A stretch of DNA of 64,000 nucleotides from the NCBI GenBank assembly GCA_030537195.1, contig JAUNOK010000008.1, positions 1-64,000 of the forward strand. The letters run 5' to 3'. This document shows, one piece after another, positions 16,923 to 25,261 of the stretch (positions are counted from its first letter, which is position 1; the number at the start of each line of letters is the position of its first letter). Origin of the DNA: Eubacteriales bacterium (GTDB taxonomy: Bacteria > Bacillota > Clostridia > Lachnospirales > Lachnospiraceae). The translations under genes and the position numbers were made by a program. The notes under the pieces are model-generated. The model was not told the origin of the DNA. It saw only the letters and a program-made list of their open reading frames with translations, and did no database searches.

Positions 16923-17474
16923 ATGAAAGAACATATTAAAAGAGTGGACAGAATTCTTAAATACAAGGGTTCGATACTTGATATATATACAGATGTTATA
17001 GAGACACCTGATGGGCACAGAGCAGAATGGGATTATATAGACCACAGGGGAGCAGCGGCGGTTGTTCCAGTGTTAGATGATGGAAGGCTGCTCATGGTAA
17101 GACAGTACAGAGACGCACTTGACAGAGAAACAATTGAGATTCCAGCAGGAGGTCTTAATGGCTGGGATGAGCCAACAATTAATGCTGCAGCAAGGGAACT
17201 TGAAGAAGAGACAGGATACAGGTCAGATAATCTTACTAAGCTTGTGTCGGTTGTGACTGCTGTTGCGTTCTGCAATGAAGTTGTTGATGTGTATCTGGCA
17301 ACAGACCTTGTTAAGACGAGCCAGCATCTTGATGAAGATGAGTTCATAGATGTAGAAAAATATACGCTGGAAGAACTTAAAGACATGATATTTGCGGGAA
17401 CAATACAGGATTCCAAGACGATTTCAGCAGTTCTTGCGTACGATGCTTTACTTAACCGTAAAAAGAATAATTAA
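16923..17474 (+). CDS. nudF: NUDIX hydrolase, ADP-ribose pyrophosphatase type
   Basis: 183 residues. Cleaves ADP-ribose-type nucleoside diphosphate compounds. The complete Nudix box G-x5-E-x7-R-E-L-x-E-E-x-G is at ~residues 78-100 (AARELEEETGY), after the beta-rich MVRQYRDALDRETIEIPAGG typical of ADP-ribose pyrophosphatases. It is followed by a SpoIIM-like gene, as in Bacillus where nudF lies just upstream of spoIIM, and this supports the NudF name. Confidence 0.9.
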   Translation: MKEHIKRVDRILKYKGSILDIYTDVIETPDGHRAEWDYIDHRGAAAVVPVLDDGRLLMVRQYRDALDRETIEIPAGGLNGWDEPTINAAARELEEETGYRSDNLTKLVSVVTAVAFCNEVVDVYLATDLVKTSQHLDEDEFIDVEKYTLEELKDMIFAGTIQDSKTISAVLAYDALLNRKKNN

Positions 17475-17521
17475 GACAAAGTCTTCATATATTGATTCAA
17501 AGTACATTTTGATGGATATAT

Positions 17522-18073
17522 ATGAGGACTTTTTTGTTATGGGTAATTAAGAATATAAGATTTGCCGCATTAATTATTGCAGGTATTATACTTGGTACAT
17601 GCTTTGTAAAAATGTGGCGCTACGGCGATGTGTTTTCAACTGAATATCTGATTGCGTACATTAATTCTAATGTTTCATATGCAGATGTATGGCAGGAAGT
17701 GCTTGCTTACAGATTAAGGAAATTCATAACATTTGCAGTGCTTATGATTACTCCGTTCAGGAAACTGTATGTATACTGGCTGTGTCTATATAATGGATTC
17801 TGCCTTGGAATATGTATGACAAAGGCGGTAATGTATCATGGTGTCGGGGGAGTAGTTATGGTTCTCGTGTGGTTGTTTCCACATTATCTGTTATATATAA
17901 TGACCGTCCTTCTTATGTGTCATTATTTCCTTAACAGAATTGATACTTTAAGAAGAACGGTCATTATAGTGAGTATGTCATTGTTACTTACATTAATCGG
18001 AACATTTGCAGAAAGCTATATTAATCCCGACCTGATGAAAATGTTTTTAAACAAGGTCTGCAATATCGTATAA
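17522..18073 (+). CDS. spoIIM: Stage II sporulation protein M-like membrane protein
   Basis: 183 residues with four to five membrane spans. SpoIIM belongs to the DMP complex (SpoIID-SpoIIM-SpoIIP) that drives engulfment of the forespore. The hydrophobic pattern, the LYNGFCLGICMTKAVMYHGVGG segment (cited by position, ~95-116) and GTFAESYINP near the C-terminus fit the SpoIIM/DUF95 family. The nudF-spoIIM neighbourhood matches Bacillus. The coding end overlaps the convergent aroF gene by 27 bases. Confidence 0.83.
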   Translation: MRTFLLWVIKNIRFAALIIAGIILGTCFVKMWRYGDVFSTEYLIAYINSNVSYADVWQEVLAYRLRKFITFAVLMITPFRKLYVYWLCLYNGFCLGICMTKAVMYHGVGGVVMVLVWLFPHYLLYIMTVLLMCHYFLNRIDTLRRTVIIVSMSLLLTLIGTFAESYINPDLMKMFLNKVCNIV

Positions 18074-19075
18074 AAGTTTTTCTGATTCAGCCCATCCGAG
18101 GCATGCATCTGTGATTGACTTACCATATACGCCATCGCCAACCTTCTGGTTACCTGGCTCAATATAACTTTCAATCATAACACCCTTAACGAGCTTCTTG
18201 ACATCAGCAGAGTGGTGGCAGCTGTGAAGTACTTCCTTGACAATACGAATCTGCTCAAGATACTGCTTGCCGGAATTGCTATGGTTAGCATCAATGATAA
18301 CAGCAGGATTCTGAAGATCTCTTTCGGCATACATGTTGCAGAGTCTTATTAAATCTTCATAATGATAATTAGGGATTGTCTGGCCATGCTTATTAACAGC
18401 ACCTCTTAATATTGTATGTGTAAGAGGGTTGCCTGGAGTATTAACCTCCCAGTTTCTGTAGATAAATGTCTGCTTAGACTGGGCAGCAACTACAGAATTA
18501 AGCATTACTGAGAAATCACCACTTGTAGGATTCTTCATGCCGGCTGGAACATCAATTCCTGAGCATACAAGTCTGTGCTGCTGGTTCTCAACTGATCTTG
18601 CACCTACGGCAACATATGAGAGGACATCTGAAAGATACCAGTAGTTCTCAGGATAGAGCATCTCATCAGCAGGACTAAGTTCTGTTTCTTTCATTACATC
18701 AATGTGCATCTTTCTGATTGCAACAAGACCGGCAAGAAGGTCAGGCTTCTTTTCAGGATCTGGCTGATGAAGCATTCCTTTGTAACCAACGCCTGTTGTT
18801 CTTGGCTTGTTAGTGTAAACTCTTGGGATAATAATAACTTTGTCTTTAATCTTTTCCTGAACCTTGACAAGTCTTGATGTATAATCAAGAACAGCAGTCT
18901 CATTATCTGCTGAGCAAGGTCCGATAATAACGAGAAGTTTGTCTGATTTGCCAGTGATAACATCAGCAATCTCAGCATCTCTTTTTGCTTTTAATGTCTT
19001 TATCTCTTCCGGTACAGGGTACTGTTCTTTGATTTCAGTAGGTGTAGGAAGCTTTGTAACGAACTCGAAACTCAT
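18047..19075 (-). CDS. aroF: 3-deoxy-7-phosphoheptulonate synthase (DAHP synthase), type I
   Basis: 342 residues. Condenses phosphoenolpyruvate with erythrose-4-phosphate, the entry to aromatic amino-acid synthesis. Family motifs IIGPCSADNE (~50-59), PRVYTNKPRTTGVGYKG (~83-99), the metal/PEP region RSVENQQHR and VIIDANHSNSGK are present. Length and sequence match the AroF/G/H class; which isozyme regulation it has cannot be told. It has its own promoter on the minus strand. Its 3' end overlaps spoIIM, with no terminator between. Confidence 0.95.
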   Translation of the reverse strand: MSFEFVTKLPTPTEIKEQYPVPEEIKTLKAKRDAEIADVITGKSDKLLVIIGPCSADNETAVLDYTSRLVKVQEKIKDKVIIIPRVYTNKPRTTGVGYKGMLHQPDPEKKPDLLAGLVAIRKMHIDVMKETELSPADEMLYPENYWYLSDVLSYVAVGARSVENQQHRLVCSGIDVPAGMKNPTSGDFSVMLNSVVAAQSKQTFIYRNWEVNTPGNPLTHTILRGAVNKHGQTIPNYHYEDLIRLCNMYAERDLQNPAVIIDANHSNSGKQYLEQIRIVKEVLHSCHHSADVKKLVKGVMIESYIEPGNQKVGDGVYGKSITDACLGWAESEKLLYDIADLV

Positions 19076-19141
19076 ATAATTTTCTCCTTAAAAATGTATA
19101 TTCAATAATTACATTTGCATAAAACATACAATGTCTATGTG

Positions 19142-19169
19142 ATTATAACATTTGTTTTGAAAAATGCAA
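19142..19169 (-). promoter_or_regulatory. aroF promoter (minus strand)
   Basis: Reading the minus strand: TTGCAT (19169-19164), a 16-bp spacer and TATAAT (19147-19142). I see no T-box or attenuator in the 66-base leader. Confidence 0.7.
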
Positions 19170-19232
19170 AATAATAATACAGAAAGTACTGTTTGTGGTA
19201 CAATATATTAAAGATTGTAGGGAGGCGTGATT

Positions 19233-20408
19233 ATGAATATTAACAGAATTATATGGATAGTTTTGGACAGTGTCGGAATTGGCGAGGCTAAGGATGCAGC
19301 TAAGTTCGGCGATGCGGGTGCAGATACATTGGGACACACAGCAAAGGCTAATGGTGGTCTTAATATTCCTAATATGGTAAAACTTGGAATTGGCAATATT
19401 GACGGCGCACATAACCTTGAAAAATGTGATAATCCGGTTGGCTGTTTTGGAAAACTTGCAGAGGTATCTGCCGGAAAAGATACAACAATTGGACACTGGG
19501 AGATGGCGGGAATATATTCTCCTAATCCGTTTCCAGTGTATCCTGATGGATTTCCAGACAGTATTATTGATGAATTTATTAAAAAGACTGGCGTTCCGGG
19601 TATTCTTTGTAATAAGCCGGCTTCAGGAACACAGATAATTGCAGAACTTGGAGATGAACATGTGGCGACAGGAAAGCCGATTGTATACACATCGGGGGAT
19701 TCAGTTTTCCAGATAGCATGCCATGAAGATGTTGTGCCTATTGAGAAACTTTATCAGATGTGTGAGACGGCAAGACATATTCTTACAGGGAAGAATGCAG
19801 TTGCACGAGTTATTGCAAGACCTTTTGTCGGAGAGAATGGTAATTATAAAAGAACACCTAACAGAAGGGATTTCTCATTAAAGCCAAGTGAGGATAATAT
19901 ATTATGCAGAGTGCGTGATAAGGGGCTTGATGTAATCGGAGTCGGTAAGATTCATGACATATTTGCTGGTGTGGGACTTACAGAGTCCAAGCACACTAAT
20001 GATAATCAGGACGGAATGGATGTAACTCTTGATTATATGAAGCAGGATAATAAAGGAATTATATATACTAATCTGGTTGAGTTCGATTCTACATGGGGAC
20101 ACAGAAGAGATTATAAAGGGTATGCTAAAGGTCTTGAGGAATTTGATGAAAGACTATCACAGGTGCTTGATACCATGAAAGACACGGATATGCTGGTTAT
20201 TACTGCTGACCACGGCTGTGACCCGACATATAAGGGAACTGACCATACAAGGGAGTATGTTCCACTGCTTGTATATGGCAAATACTTAAAACATGGCGTT
20301 AATATTGGAACAGGGGACACTTATGCTGACATAGCACAGACGCTGGCTGAGATTTTCGGTACAGAACCGGTTAAGATAGGAAAGAGTTTTCTTAATAAGA
20401 TTGTATAG
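19233..20408 (+). CDS. deoB: Phosphopentomutase
   Basis: 391 residues. Interconverts (deoxy)ribose-1- and -5-phosphate in nucleoside salvage. The alkaline-phosphatase-superfamily metal motifs are present: WIVLDSVGIGEAKDA at the start, TIGHWEM (~88), and ITADHGCDPTYKGTDHTREY (~325-344). ATG 19233 is preferred because GGGAGG (19220-19225) is seven bases upstream; the GTG at 19227 is too close. It is followed 12 bases later by pyrimidine-nucleoside phosphorylase, forming a two-gene salvage operon. Confidence 0.98.
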   Translation: MNINRIIWIVLDSVGIGEAKDAAKFGDAGADTLGHTAKANGGLNIPNMVKLGIGNIDGAHNLEKCDNPVGCFGKLAEVSAGKDTTIGHWEMAGIYSPNPFPVYPDGFPDSIIDEFIKKTGVPGILCNKPASGTQIIAELGDEHVATGKPIVYTSGDSVFQIACHEDVVPIEKLYQMCETARHILTGKNAVARVIARPFVGENGNYKRTPNRRDFSLKPSEDNILCRVRDKGLDVIGVGKIHDIFAGVGLTESKHTNDNQDGMDVTLDYMKQDNKGIIYTNLVEFDSTWGHRRDYKGYAKGLEEFDERLSQVLDTMKDTDMLVITADHGCDPTYKGTDHTREYVPLLVYGKYLKHGVNIGTGDTYADIAQTLAEIFGTEPVKIGKSFLNKIV

Positions 20409-20420
20409 GAGGGCTTTACT

Positions 20421-21725
20421 ATGAGAATGGTTGATATTATTGAGAAGAAAAGAGATGGTGGGAAACTGACTAAAGAAGAGATTGACTTCTTTGTTAATGG
20501 ATATGTCAGGGGAGATATACCTGATTATCAGGTTTCTGCTCTTCTTATGGCAATATATTTCAGACACATGGATTATGATGAGACGCTTAATCTCACTCTG
20601 GCAATGGAAAACAGCGGAGACAAGCTGGATTTGTCAGCTATTAACGGAGTTAAAGTGGACAAGCACAGTACAGGCGGTGTTGGAGATAAGACTTCACTTG
20701 TTCTTGCACCTATGGTTGCAGCACTTGGAGGCAAAGTTGCCAAGATGAGCGGCAGAGGACTTGGACATACAGGTGGAACGATTGATAAACTGGAAAGCAT
20801 TCCGGGATTTAACACATCACTGTCTGAAGAAGCATTTATAAAACAGGTCAATGATATTGGAATTGCGATAACAGGGCAGACGGGAAATCTTGCACCTGCA
20901 GATAAGAAGATATATGCGCTCAGGGATGTTACAGCTACGGTTGAGAATATTTCGCTTATTGCTAGCAGTATTATGAGCAAGAAACTGGCTTCGGGAGCTG
21001 ACGCGATTGTGCTTGATGTTAAGACCGGAAGCGGTGCATTTATGAAAAATGAAACTGATGCTGAAAGTCTTGCAAAGGAGATGGTGCGTATTGGAAAAGG
21101 TGCAGGCAGAAAAGTGACAGCACTTATTACTGATATGGACCAGCCGTTAGGATATGCAGTCGGCAATGCACTTGAAGTTATAGAAGCTATCAATACTTTA
21201 AAGGGTGAAGGTCCGGAGGATTTAACCGAGCTTGTCCTTAATCTTGGAACTTATATGGTACTTGCTGCAAGAGATGATCTCGATAAAGAAACTGTGAGAA
21301 AAGAACTTGAGAGAGTAATCAGCGACGGAAGTGCATTGAACAAGATGGCTGAATTCGTTAAGGCTCAGGGCGGTGATTCTGACGCTGTATATAATACGGA
21401 GAAGTTAAAGGTTGCTGATACAATAACAGAGGTGTACGCAGATTGTGATGGTTATGTCCAGTCAATCCAGTCTGAGCTTATTGGCAAATCTTCAATGATT
21501 CTTGGAGGAGGAAGGGCAGCCAAGGACGATGTAATTGATTTATCTGTTGGTGTTGTTCTTTCCAAGAAAATAGGGGACAAGGTTAATAAGGGTGATGTGA
21601 TTGCAAGAATTTACTGTGACAATGCAGATAAAACTAAAGAAGCAGAAACAATGATTAAGGAAGCGTATACATTTTCACAGGAATATGTCGAAAAAAATGT
21701 ACTTATAAAGGGAATAGTTGGTTAA
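20421..21725 (+). CDS. pdp: Pyrimidine-nucleoside phosphorylase
   Basis: 434 residues, full length. Phosphorolyses uridine, thymidine and deoxyuridine to base plus (deoxy)ribose-1-phosphate, which DeoB then processes. The signature [17 protein letters not shown] lies at ~residues 110-126, phosphate-binding [12 protein letters not shown] at ~80-91, and the C-terminal alpha/beta lobe is complete. The name pdp is preferred over deoA for the broad-specificity Firmicutes enzyme. It shares a transcript with deoB. Confidence 0.97.
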   Translation: MRMVDIIEKKRDGGKLTKEEIDFFVNGYVRGDIPDYQVSALLMAIYFRHMDYDETLNLTLAMENSGDKLDLSAINGVKVDKHSTGGVGDKTSLVLAPMVAALGGKVAKMSGRGLGHTGGTIDKLESIPGFNTSLSEEAFIKQVNDIGIAITGQTGNLAPADKKIYALRDVTATVENISLIASSIMSKKLASGADAIVLDVKTGSGAFMKNETDAESLAKEMVRIGKGAGRKVTALITDMDQPLGYAVGNALEVIEAINTLKGEGPEDLTELVLNLGTYMVLAARDDLDKETVRKELERVISDGSALNKMAEFVKAQGGDSDAVYNTEKLKVADTITEVYADCDGYVQSIQSELIGKSSMILGGGRAAKDDVIDLSVGVVLSKKIGDKVNKGDVIARIYCDNADKTKEAETMIKEAYTFSQEYVEKNVLIKGIVG

Positions 21726-21728
21726 TAG

Positions 21729-21757
21729 TTGTAAATAATTGGATTTTGTGGTATTAT
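21729..21757 (+). promoter_or_regulatory. kduI promoter
   Basis: TTGTAA (21729-21734), a 17-bp spacer and TATTAT (21752-21757). It lies immediately after the pdp stop. Confidence 0.65.
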
Positions 21758-21763
21758 AAACAC

Positions 21764-21788
21764 CAAACGGGGCTAAGCCCTAGGTTTG
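21764..21788 (+). promoter_or_regulatory. 5'-end stem-loop of kduI mRNA
   Basis: CAAAC (21764-21768) pairs with GTTTG (21784-21788) and GGGC (21770-21773) with GCCC (21777-21780) around a TAA loop. It begins at the predicted transcription start, so it would cap the mRNA 5' end. Confidence 0.5.
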
Positions 21789-21810
21789 TGAATTGAAAAG
21801 GAGAGTTACG

Positions 21811-22653
21811 ATGGAAGTAAGACAGGGTGCTAACGCAAGAGATGTTAAAGGCTATGATACAGAAAGATTGAGAAATGATTTCCTTATTCAGAATCTTTTC
21901 CCAGCTGATGATTTCAAGCTTGTTTACAGCCAGATTGATCGTATTATCGTAGGTGGATGTATGCCAGTTAATAAGGAACTTACACTTGAGGCAGGTTCTG
22001 AGCTTAAGGCAGCATATTTCCTTGAGAGACGAGAGATGGGTATCTTTAATGTAGGTGGCAACGGTTCAGTTATTGTTGATGGTACAGAATATAAGTTTAA
22101 ATATAGAGATGGTCTTTATATTGGTATGGGTTCTAAGGAGATTAAGTTCAAGAGCGAGGATTCTTCTAAGCCAGCTAAGTTCTACTTTAACTCAACACCA
22201 GCACATAAGACATATCCTACAGTATTCATTGATCCTGAGAAGGATATCAAGGATGAGTTCAAGCTTCAGCTTGGTTCAGTAGAAGGATGCAATAAGCGTC
22301 TTAATAGAAAGTATATTTTACCAGGACAGGTTGAGACATGCCAGTTAGAGATGGGTATCACAACTCTTGAGCCAGGAAGCGTATGGAATACAATGCCATG
22401 TCATACACATGACAGAAGAATGGAAGTTTACTTCTATTTCGAGATTCCAGAAGAAGATATTGTTGTTCACTACATGGGTGAGCCAACAGAGACTCGTCAT
22501 ATCATCATGAGAAGCGAAGAAGCAGTTATTTCACCAAGCTGGTCAATTCATTCAGCATCAGCTACACATGCATATGCATTTATCTGGGGAATGGCTGGAG
22601 AGAATCAGGATTTCGATGATATGGACTGGGTAGACATGAAGGATTTAAAGTAA
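21811..22653 (+). CDS. kduI: 5-dehydro-4-deoxy-D-glucuronate isomerase
   Basis: 280 residues. Isomerises 5-keto-4-deoxyuronate (from pectin or other uronate polymers) to 2,5-diketo-3-deoxygluconate. Family features: N-terminal MEVRQGANARDVKGYDTERL, RIIVGGCMPV, and the zinc-binding CHTHDRRMEVYFYFE segment (~residues 198-212). ATG 21811 follows AAAAGGAGAG; an ATG 18 bases earlier lies before that ribosome site. It pairs with kduD downstream, the next enzyme of the pathway. Codons suggest strong expression. Confidence 0.97.
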   Translation: MEVRQGANARDVKGYDTERLRNDFLIQNLFPADDFKLVYSQIDRIIVGGCMPVNKELTLEAGSELKAAYFLERREMGIFNVGGNGSVIVDGTEYKFKYRDGLYIGMGSKEIKFKSEDSSKPAKFYFNSTPAHKTYPTVFIDPEKDIKDEFKLQLGSVEGCNKRLNRKYILPGQVETCQLEMGITTLEPGSVWNTMPCHTHDRRMEVYFYFEIPEEDIVVHYMGEPTETRHIIMRSEEAVISPSWSIHSASATHAYAFIWGMAGENQDFDDMDWVDMKDLK

Positions 22654-22735
22654 TCCATCAGTACATATTTTACTAAGGAATGTAACCTGTAGAGGGTTTC
22701 ATTTATAAATTATTATTAGGAAAAGGAGAATTAAA

Positions 22736-23533
22736 ATGTCAGTTAATTTTTCACTTGAAGGTAAGATTGCATTTGTAACTGGTGCATCATATGGTATCGG
22801 CTTCGCTATCGCTAGTGGTATGGCTAAGGCTGGTGCAACAATCGTTTTCAACGATATTAAGCAGGAATTAGTAGACAAGGGATTAGCAGCTTACAAGGAA
22901 GCTGGTATCGACGCTCACGGATATGTTTGCGACGTTACTAACGAAGAAGCTGTTAACGCTACTGTAGAAAAGATCACAAAGGAAGTTGGACCAATCGATA
23001 TCCTCGTAAACAACGCTGGTATCATTAAGAGAATTCCTATGTGCGAGATGACAGCTGCTGAGTTCAGACAGGTTATCGACGTAGATCTTAACGCACCATT
23101 CATCGTATCAAAGGCAGTAATTCCTTCAATGATCGAAAGAGGACATGGTAAGATCATCAACATCTGCTCAATGATGTCAGAGTTAGGCCGTGAGACAGTA
23201 TCAGCTTACGCTGCTGCTAAGGGTGGTCTTAAGATGCTTACAAGAAATATTTGTTCTGAGTATGGTAAGTACAATATCCAGTGTAATGGTATTGGACCTG
23301 GTTACATCGAGACTCCTCAGACAGCTCCATTAAGAGAGAGACAGCCAGATGGATCAAGACATCCATTCGACTCATTCATCGTTGCAAAGACACCAGCAGA
23401 GAGATGGTTAAAGCCAGAAGAATTAGCTGGACCAGCTGTATTCCTTGCTTCAGAAGCATCAGATGCAGTTAACGGACACATCCTCTATGTAGATGGTGGT
23501 ATCCTCGCATACATCGGCAAGCAGCCACAGTAA
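22736..23533 (+). CDS. kduD: 2-dehydro-3-deoxy-D-gluconate 5-dehydrogenase / gluconate 5-dehydrogenase (SDR)
   Basis: 265 residues. Short-chain dehydrogenase. Cofactor motif TGASYGIG (~residues 15-22), NNAGIIKR (~90), catalytic Ser in ICSMMSELG and YAAAK (~160-164), C-terminal HILYVDGG. Its place right after kduI indicates reduction of 2,5-diketo-3-deoxygluconate to KDG, although the sequence also resembles gluconate 5-dehydrogenases. The gene is unusually rich in C-ending codons (AAC, ATC, TTC, TAC) compared with neighbours, a sign of very high expression. AAAAGGAG precedes the ATG and a strong terminator follows. Confidence 0.93.
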   Translation: MSVNFSLEGKIAFVTGASYGIGFAIASGMAKAGATIVFNDIKQELVDKGLAAYKEAGIDAHGYVCDVTNEEAVNATVEKITKEVGPIDILVNNAGIIKRIPMCEMTAAEFRQVIDVDLNAPFIVSKAVIPSMIERGHGKIINICSMMSELGRETVSAYAAAKGGLKMLTRNICSEYGKYNIQCNGIGPGYIETPQTAPLRERQPDGSRHPFDSFIVAKTPAERWLKPEELAGPAVFLASEASDAVNGHILYVDGGILAYIGKQPQ

Positions 23534-23569
23534 TCGCGAACTATAAGCGCAGTGCGCGAATGAATAAAG

Positions 23570-23608
23570 AACACAGGAATCAAGCTTGCTTGAATTCCTG
23601 TGTTTTTT
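23570..23608 (+). terminator. Intrinsic terminator after kduD
   Basis: AACACAGGAA-TCAAGC/GCTTGA-ATTCCTGTGTT nearly perfect stem with a two-base loop, then TTTTTT. Confidence 0.93.
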
Positions 23609-23620
23609 ATGAATGAGCAT

Positions 23621-23740
23621 AGAGCGCGACAGCGCGTGTGGACTGACCTGCGGTCAGGACACGGCACTGCGCGAAAGTAGTGGGACGCACCTGTCCCGTC
23701 TTTCAATTCCCAGCCGCAAGAGCGAAGCGAGTTGCAGCGT
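23621..23740. repeat. GC-rich cluster of short palindromes (REP-like or structured RNA)
   Basis: In otherwise AT-rich intergenic DNA, several hairpins follow one another. They are CGCG-acag-CGCG (23625-23636), CTGACC-tgc-GGTCAG (23643-23657) nested in GTGT/ACAC, GGGAC-gcacct-GTCCC (23682-23697), and GCAA/TTGC (23716-23735). No coding potential is convincing here. It looks like a bacterial interspersed palindromic element or an uncharacterised RNA; copy number elsewhere cannot be seen. Confidence 0.5.
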
Positions 23741-23825
23741 TTGTTTCGTCACAGAGGAATTCAATTGTATCCAGAATTATAAAAAGTCTAATAGGTTGTC
23801 TAAAATCCTTCCTTTTAACATGATA

Positions 23826-24028
23826 CCTATAAGTAGTCGTATTAAATATAATCTTATAGGCAAAAAATGCACATGTCTATGTTGATAGTTACACAATGTA
23901 CCTATAAAACCGTTTTAAGGTTATACCTTATAGGCATATATACATCTAATCAGGCTAAAATCATTAAAAATCATCAGCAAGCCATCGAAAACCACCTATA
24001 AATCATATTAAAAAAGTTAATTTATAGG
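23826..24028. repeat. Three matched inverted pairs CCTATAA...TTATAGG
   Basis: Pairs at 23826-23860, 23901-23934 and 23995-24028. Each has 7-bp perfect arms and spans 34-35 bp, while the 20-21 bp interiors differ. The arms are conserved, the interiors are not, and the array lies upstream of a small gene. Binding sites or a replicated small element are possible. No protein is known to me for this motif. Confidence 0.6.
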
Positions 24029-24168
24029 ATTCATTTATAATTGACTCAATTAATAACTAACCACTTTGATAACCAAGCAACTTAAATAACCAATCTGGCA
24101 ACTAACATAAAACAATACTTGTATTTATGCAAATCAATGTTAAAATCAAGTAAAAGGGGGATATGCAC

Positions 24169-24417
24169 ATGTCAATATTTAAGAAGAACACAACCAAGAA
24201 AGAGATAGAAACATCACTCAATGAAATTCAGATTAATCTTGAGAATAATTACAAAGATTTAGCAATTAAGGCTTTTAAGGACTCAACAGTGCTTATAGAG
24301 CGGTATCATAATGAATCTTTGATAGATGAGAAAGCTTATGGTAAATATAAAGGACAGCTTGATATATTTGCCAAGAGAATGGAAGGATACAGCCACAGAC
24401 TGAATGTAAAATATTAA
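24169..24417 (+). CDS. Small hypothetical helical protein (82 aa)
   Basis: I do not recognise it. It is predicted all-helical and charged (FKKNTTKKEIETSLNEIQ, then DSTVLIERYHNESLIDEK and QLDIFAKRMEGY), soluble, with no signal or membrane segment. AAGGGGG ends at 24160, eight bases before ATG 24169; another ATG at 24163 is only two bases away from it. It stands alone after a 600-base gene-poor stretch. An apparent 23-base tandem duplication (CTGAATGT...) at the stop codon leads into a startless open frame, 24423-24503, that may be a coding remnant. Confidence 0.6.
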   Translation: MSIFKKNTTKKEIETSLNEIQINLENNYKDLAIKAFKDSTVLIERYHNESLIDEKAYGKYKGQLDIFAKRMEGYSHRLNVKY

Positions 24418-24518
24418 AATAAACTGAATGTGAAGCAGTATTTAAAGATCCGCAGAAAGCATATGAAGCGTTAGTAAGGGATTATTCAGATGGTGATAAA
24501 TAGAATGAGCTTTAAATA

Positions 24519-24555
24519 TAACAACCGCACCGTCTGATGACAGTGCGGTTGTTTG
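24519..24555. terminator. Bidirectional intrinsic terminator
   Basis: Ten-bp perfect arms ACAACCGCAC (24521-24530) and GTGCGGTTGT (24543-24552) with a 12-base loop. It serves the small gene region on plus and the cyclophilin gene on minus. Confidence 0.85.
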
Positions 24556-25173
24556 TTAATCTACAACTCTGACAGCACTAATTACAGGCTGTTTGCTCTT
24601 ATCAGTAATCACACCATTCTGGTTAGTGTCAGTGCAGTCTTTACATATCTTATCGACAATGTCCATACCATTTGTAACAGTGCCGAAAGCCGCATACTGT
24701 CCGTCAAGACTTGGGGTGTCCTTCTGCATGATGAAAAACTGGGAACTTGCAGAGTTGTTTGCAGAGGAGCGTGCCATAGATATAGTGCCTCTTACATGGC
24801 TTATATTATTAGAGATGCCATTCGATTTGAATTCACCTTTGATTTTCTCAGATGAACCACCGGTTCCATCACCATTAGGATCTCCGCCCTGAATCATAAA
24901 TCCGTCAATTACACGATGGAAAGTCAATCCATTGTAGAATCCTGAATTCGCAAGATTAATAAAATTAGTGACAGTAATTGGAGCAGTATCTGCATCAAGT
25001 TCTACTTCAATAGTTCCATAATTGTTAACATCAATACAGATATGATGCTTTCCTGACATAAGATCTGCCTGATTTTCCGTGGTAGAATTGTCAGAATTAT
25101 TATTGCCACAGCCAGTAAGCAATGCCCCAAAACATAAGATTAACCCGCACAAAACGGCAAAAAAACGTTTCAT
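24556..25173 (-). CDS. Cyclophilin-type peptidyl-prolyl cis-trans isomerase, lipoprotein
   Basis: 205 residues. Secreted foldase anchored to the membrane: the N-terminal signal ends in the lipobox LLTGC (Cys ~22), followed by an Asn/Ser/Thr linker. The cyclophilin domain (~45-205) has FHRVIDGFMIQGGDP (~95-109), SMARSSANNSASSQFFI (~131-147) and DGQYAAFG, including the catalytic Arg, Phe and Gln positions. It stands alone with its own promoter, and divergently from the Wzz/BY-kinase operon. It probably assists folding of exported proteins. Confidence 0.95.
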   Translation of the reverse strand: MKRFFAVLCGLILCFGALLTGCGNNNSDNSTTENQADLMSGKHHICIDVNNYGTIEVELDADTAPITVTNFINLANSGFYNGLTFHRVIDGFMIQGGDPNGDGTGGSSEKIKGEFKSNGISNNISHVRGTISMARSSANNSASSQFFIMQKDTPSLDGQYAAFGTVTNGMDIVDKICKDCTDTNQNGVITDKSKQPVISAVRVVD

Positions 25174-25213
25174 ATATAGTCCTCCATATGATTAAATTAA
25201 GATATTCTATAGC

Positions 25214-25219
25214 ATTATA
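25214..25219 (-). promoter_or_regulatory. Extended -10 promoter of the cyclophilin gene
   Basis: On the minus strand TGG-TATAAT; no good -35 is visible, as is usual for extended -10 promoters. Confidence 0.5.
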
Positions 25220-25241
25220 CCACCTTTTTAATAAAATTTTA

Positions 25242-25248
25242 TGTCGAA
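25242..25248 (+). promoter_or_regulatory. Possible single Spo0A box
   Basis: TGTCGAA, an exact 0A-box core, in the divergent promoter region between the cyclophilin and Wzz genes. A single 7-mer is expected several times by chance in 64 kb, so support is weak. Confidence 0.25.
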
Positions 25249-25261
25249 TTTAATAAAATAG

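Noticed and set aside
19076-19141. T-box or attenuator in the aroF leader
   Set aside because: The leader is only about 66 bases, with no specifier stem or terminator-like hairpin.
20573-21193. 206-residue minus-strand open frame inside pdp
   Set aside because: It is the antisense shadow of a complete, well-recognised enzyme gene with no ribosome site of its own.
23613-23885. 90-residue open frame over the GC-rich palindromes
   Set aside because: The frame spans hairpins and the first CCTATAA pair, has a cysteine- and serine-rich unnatural composition and no ribosome site.
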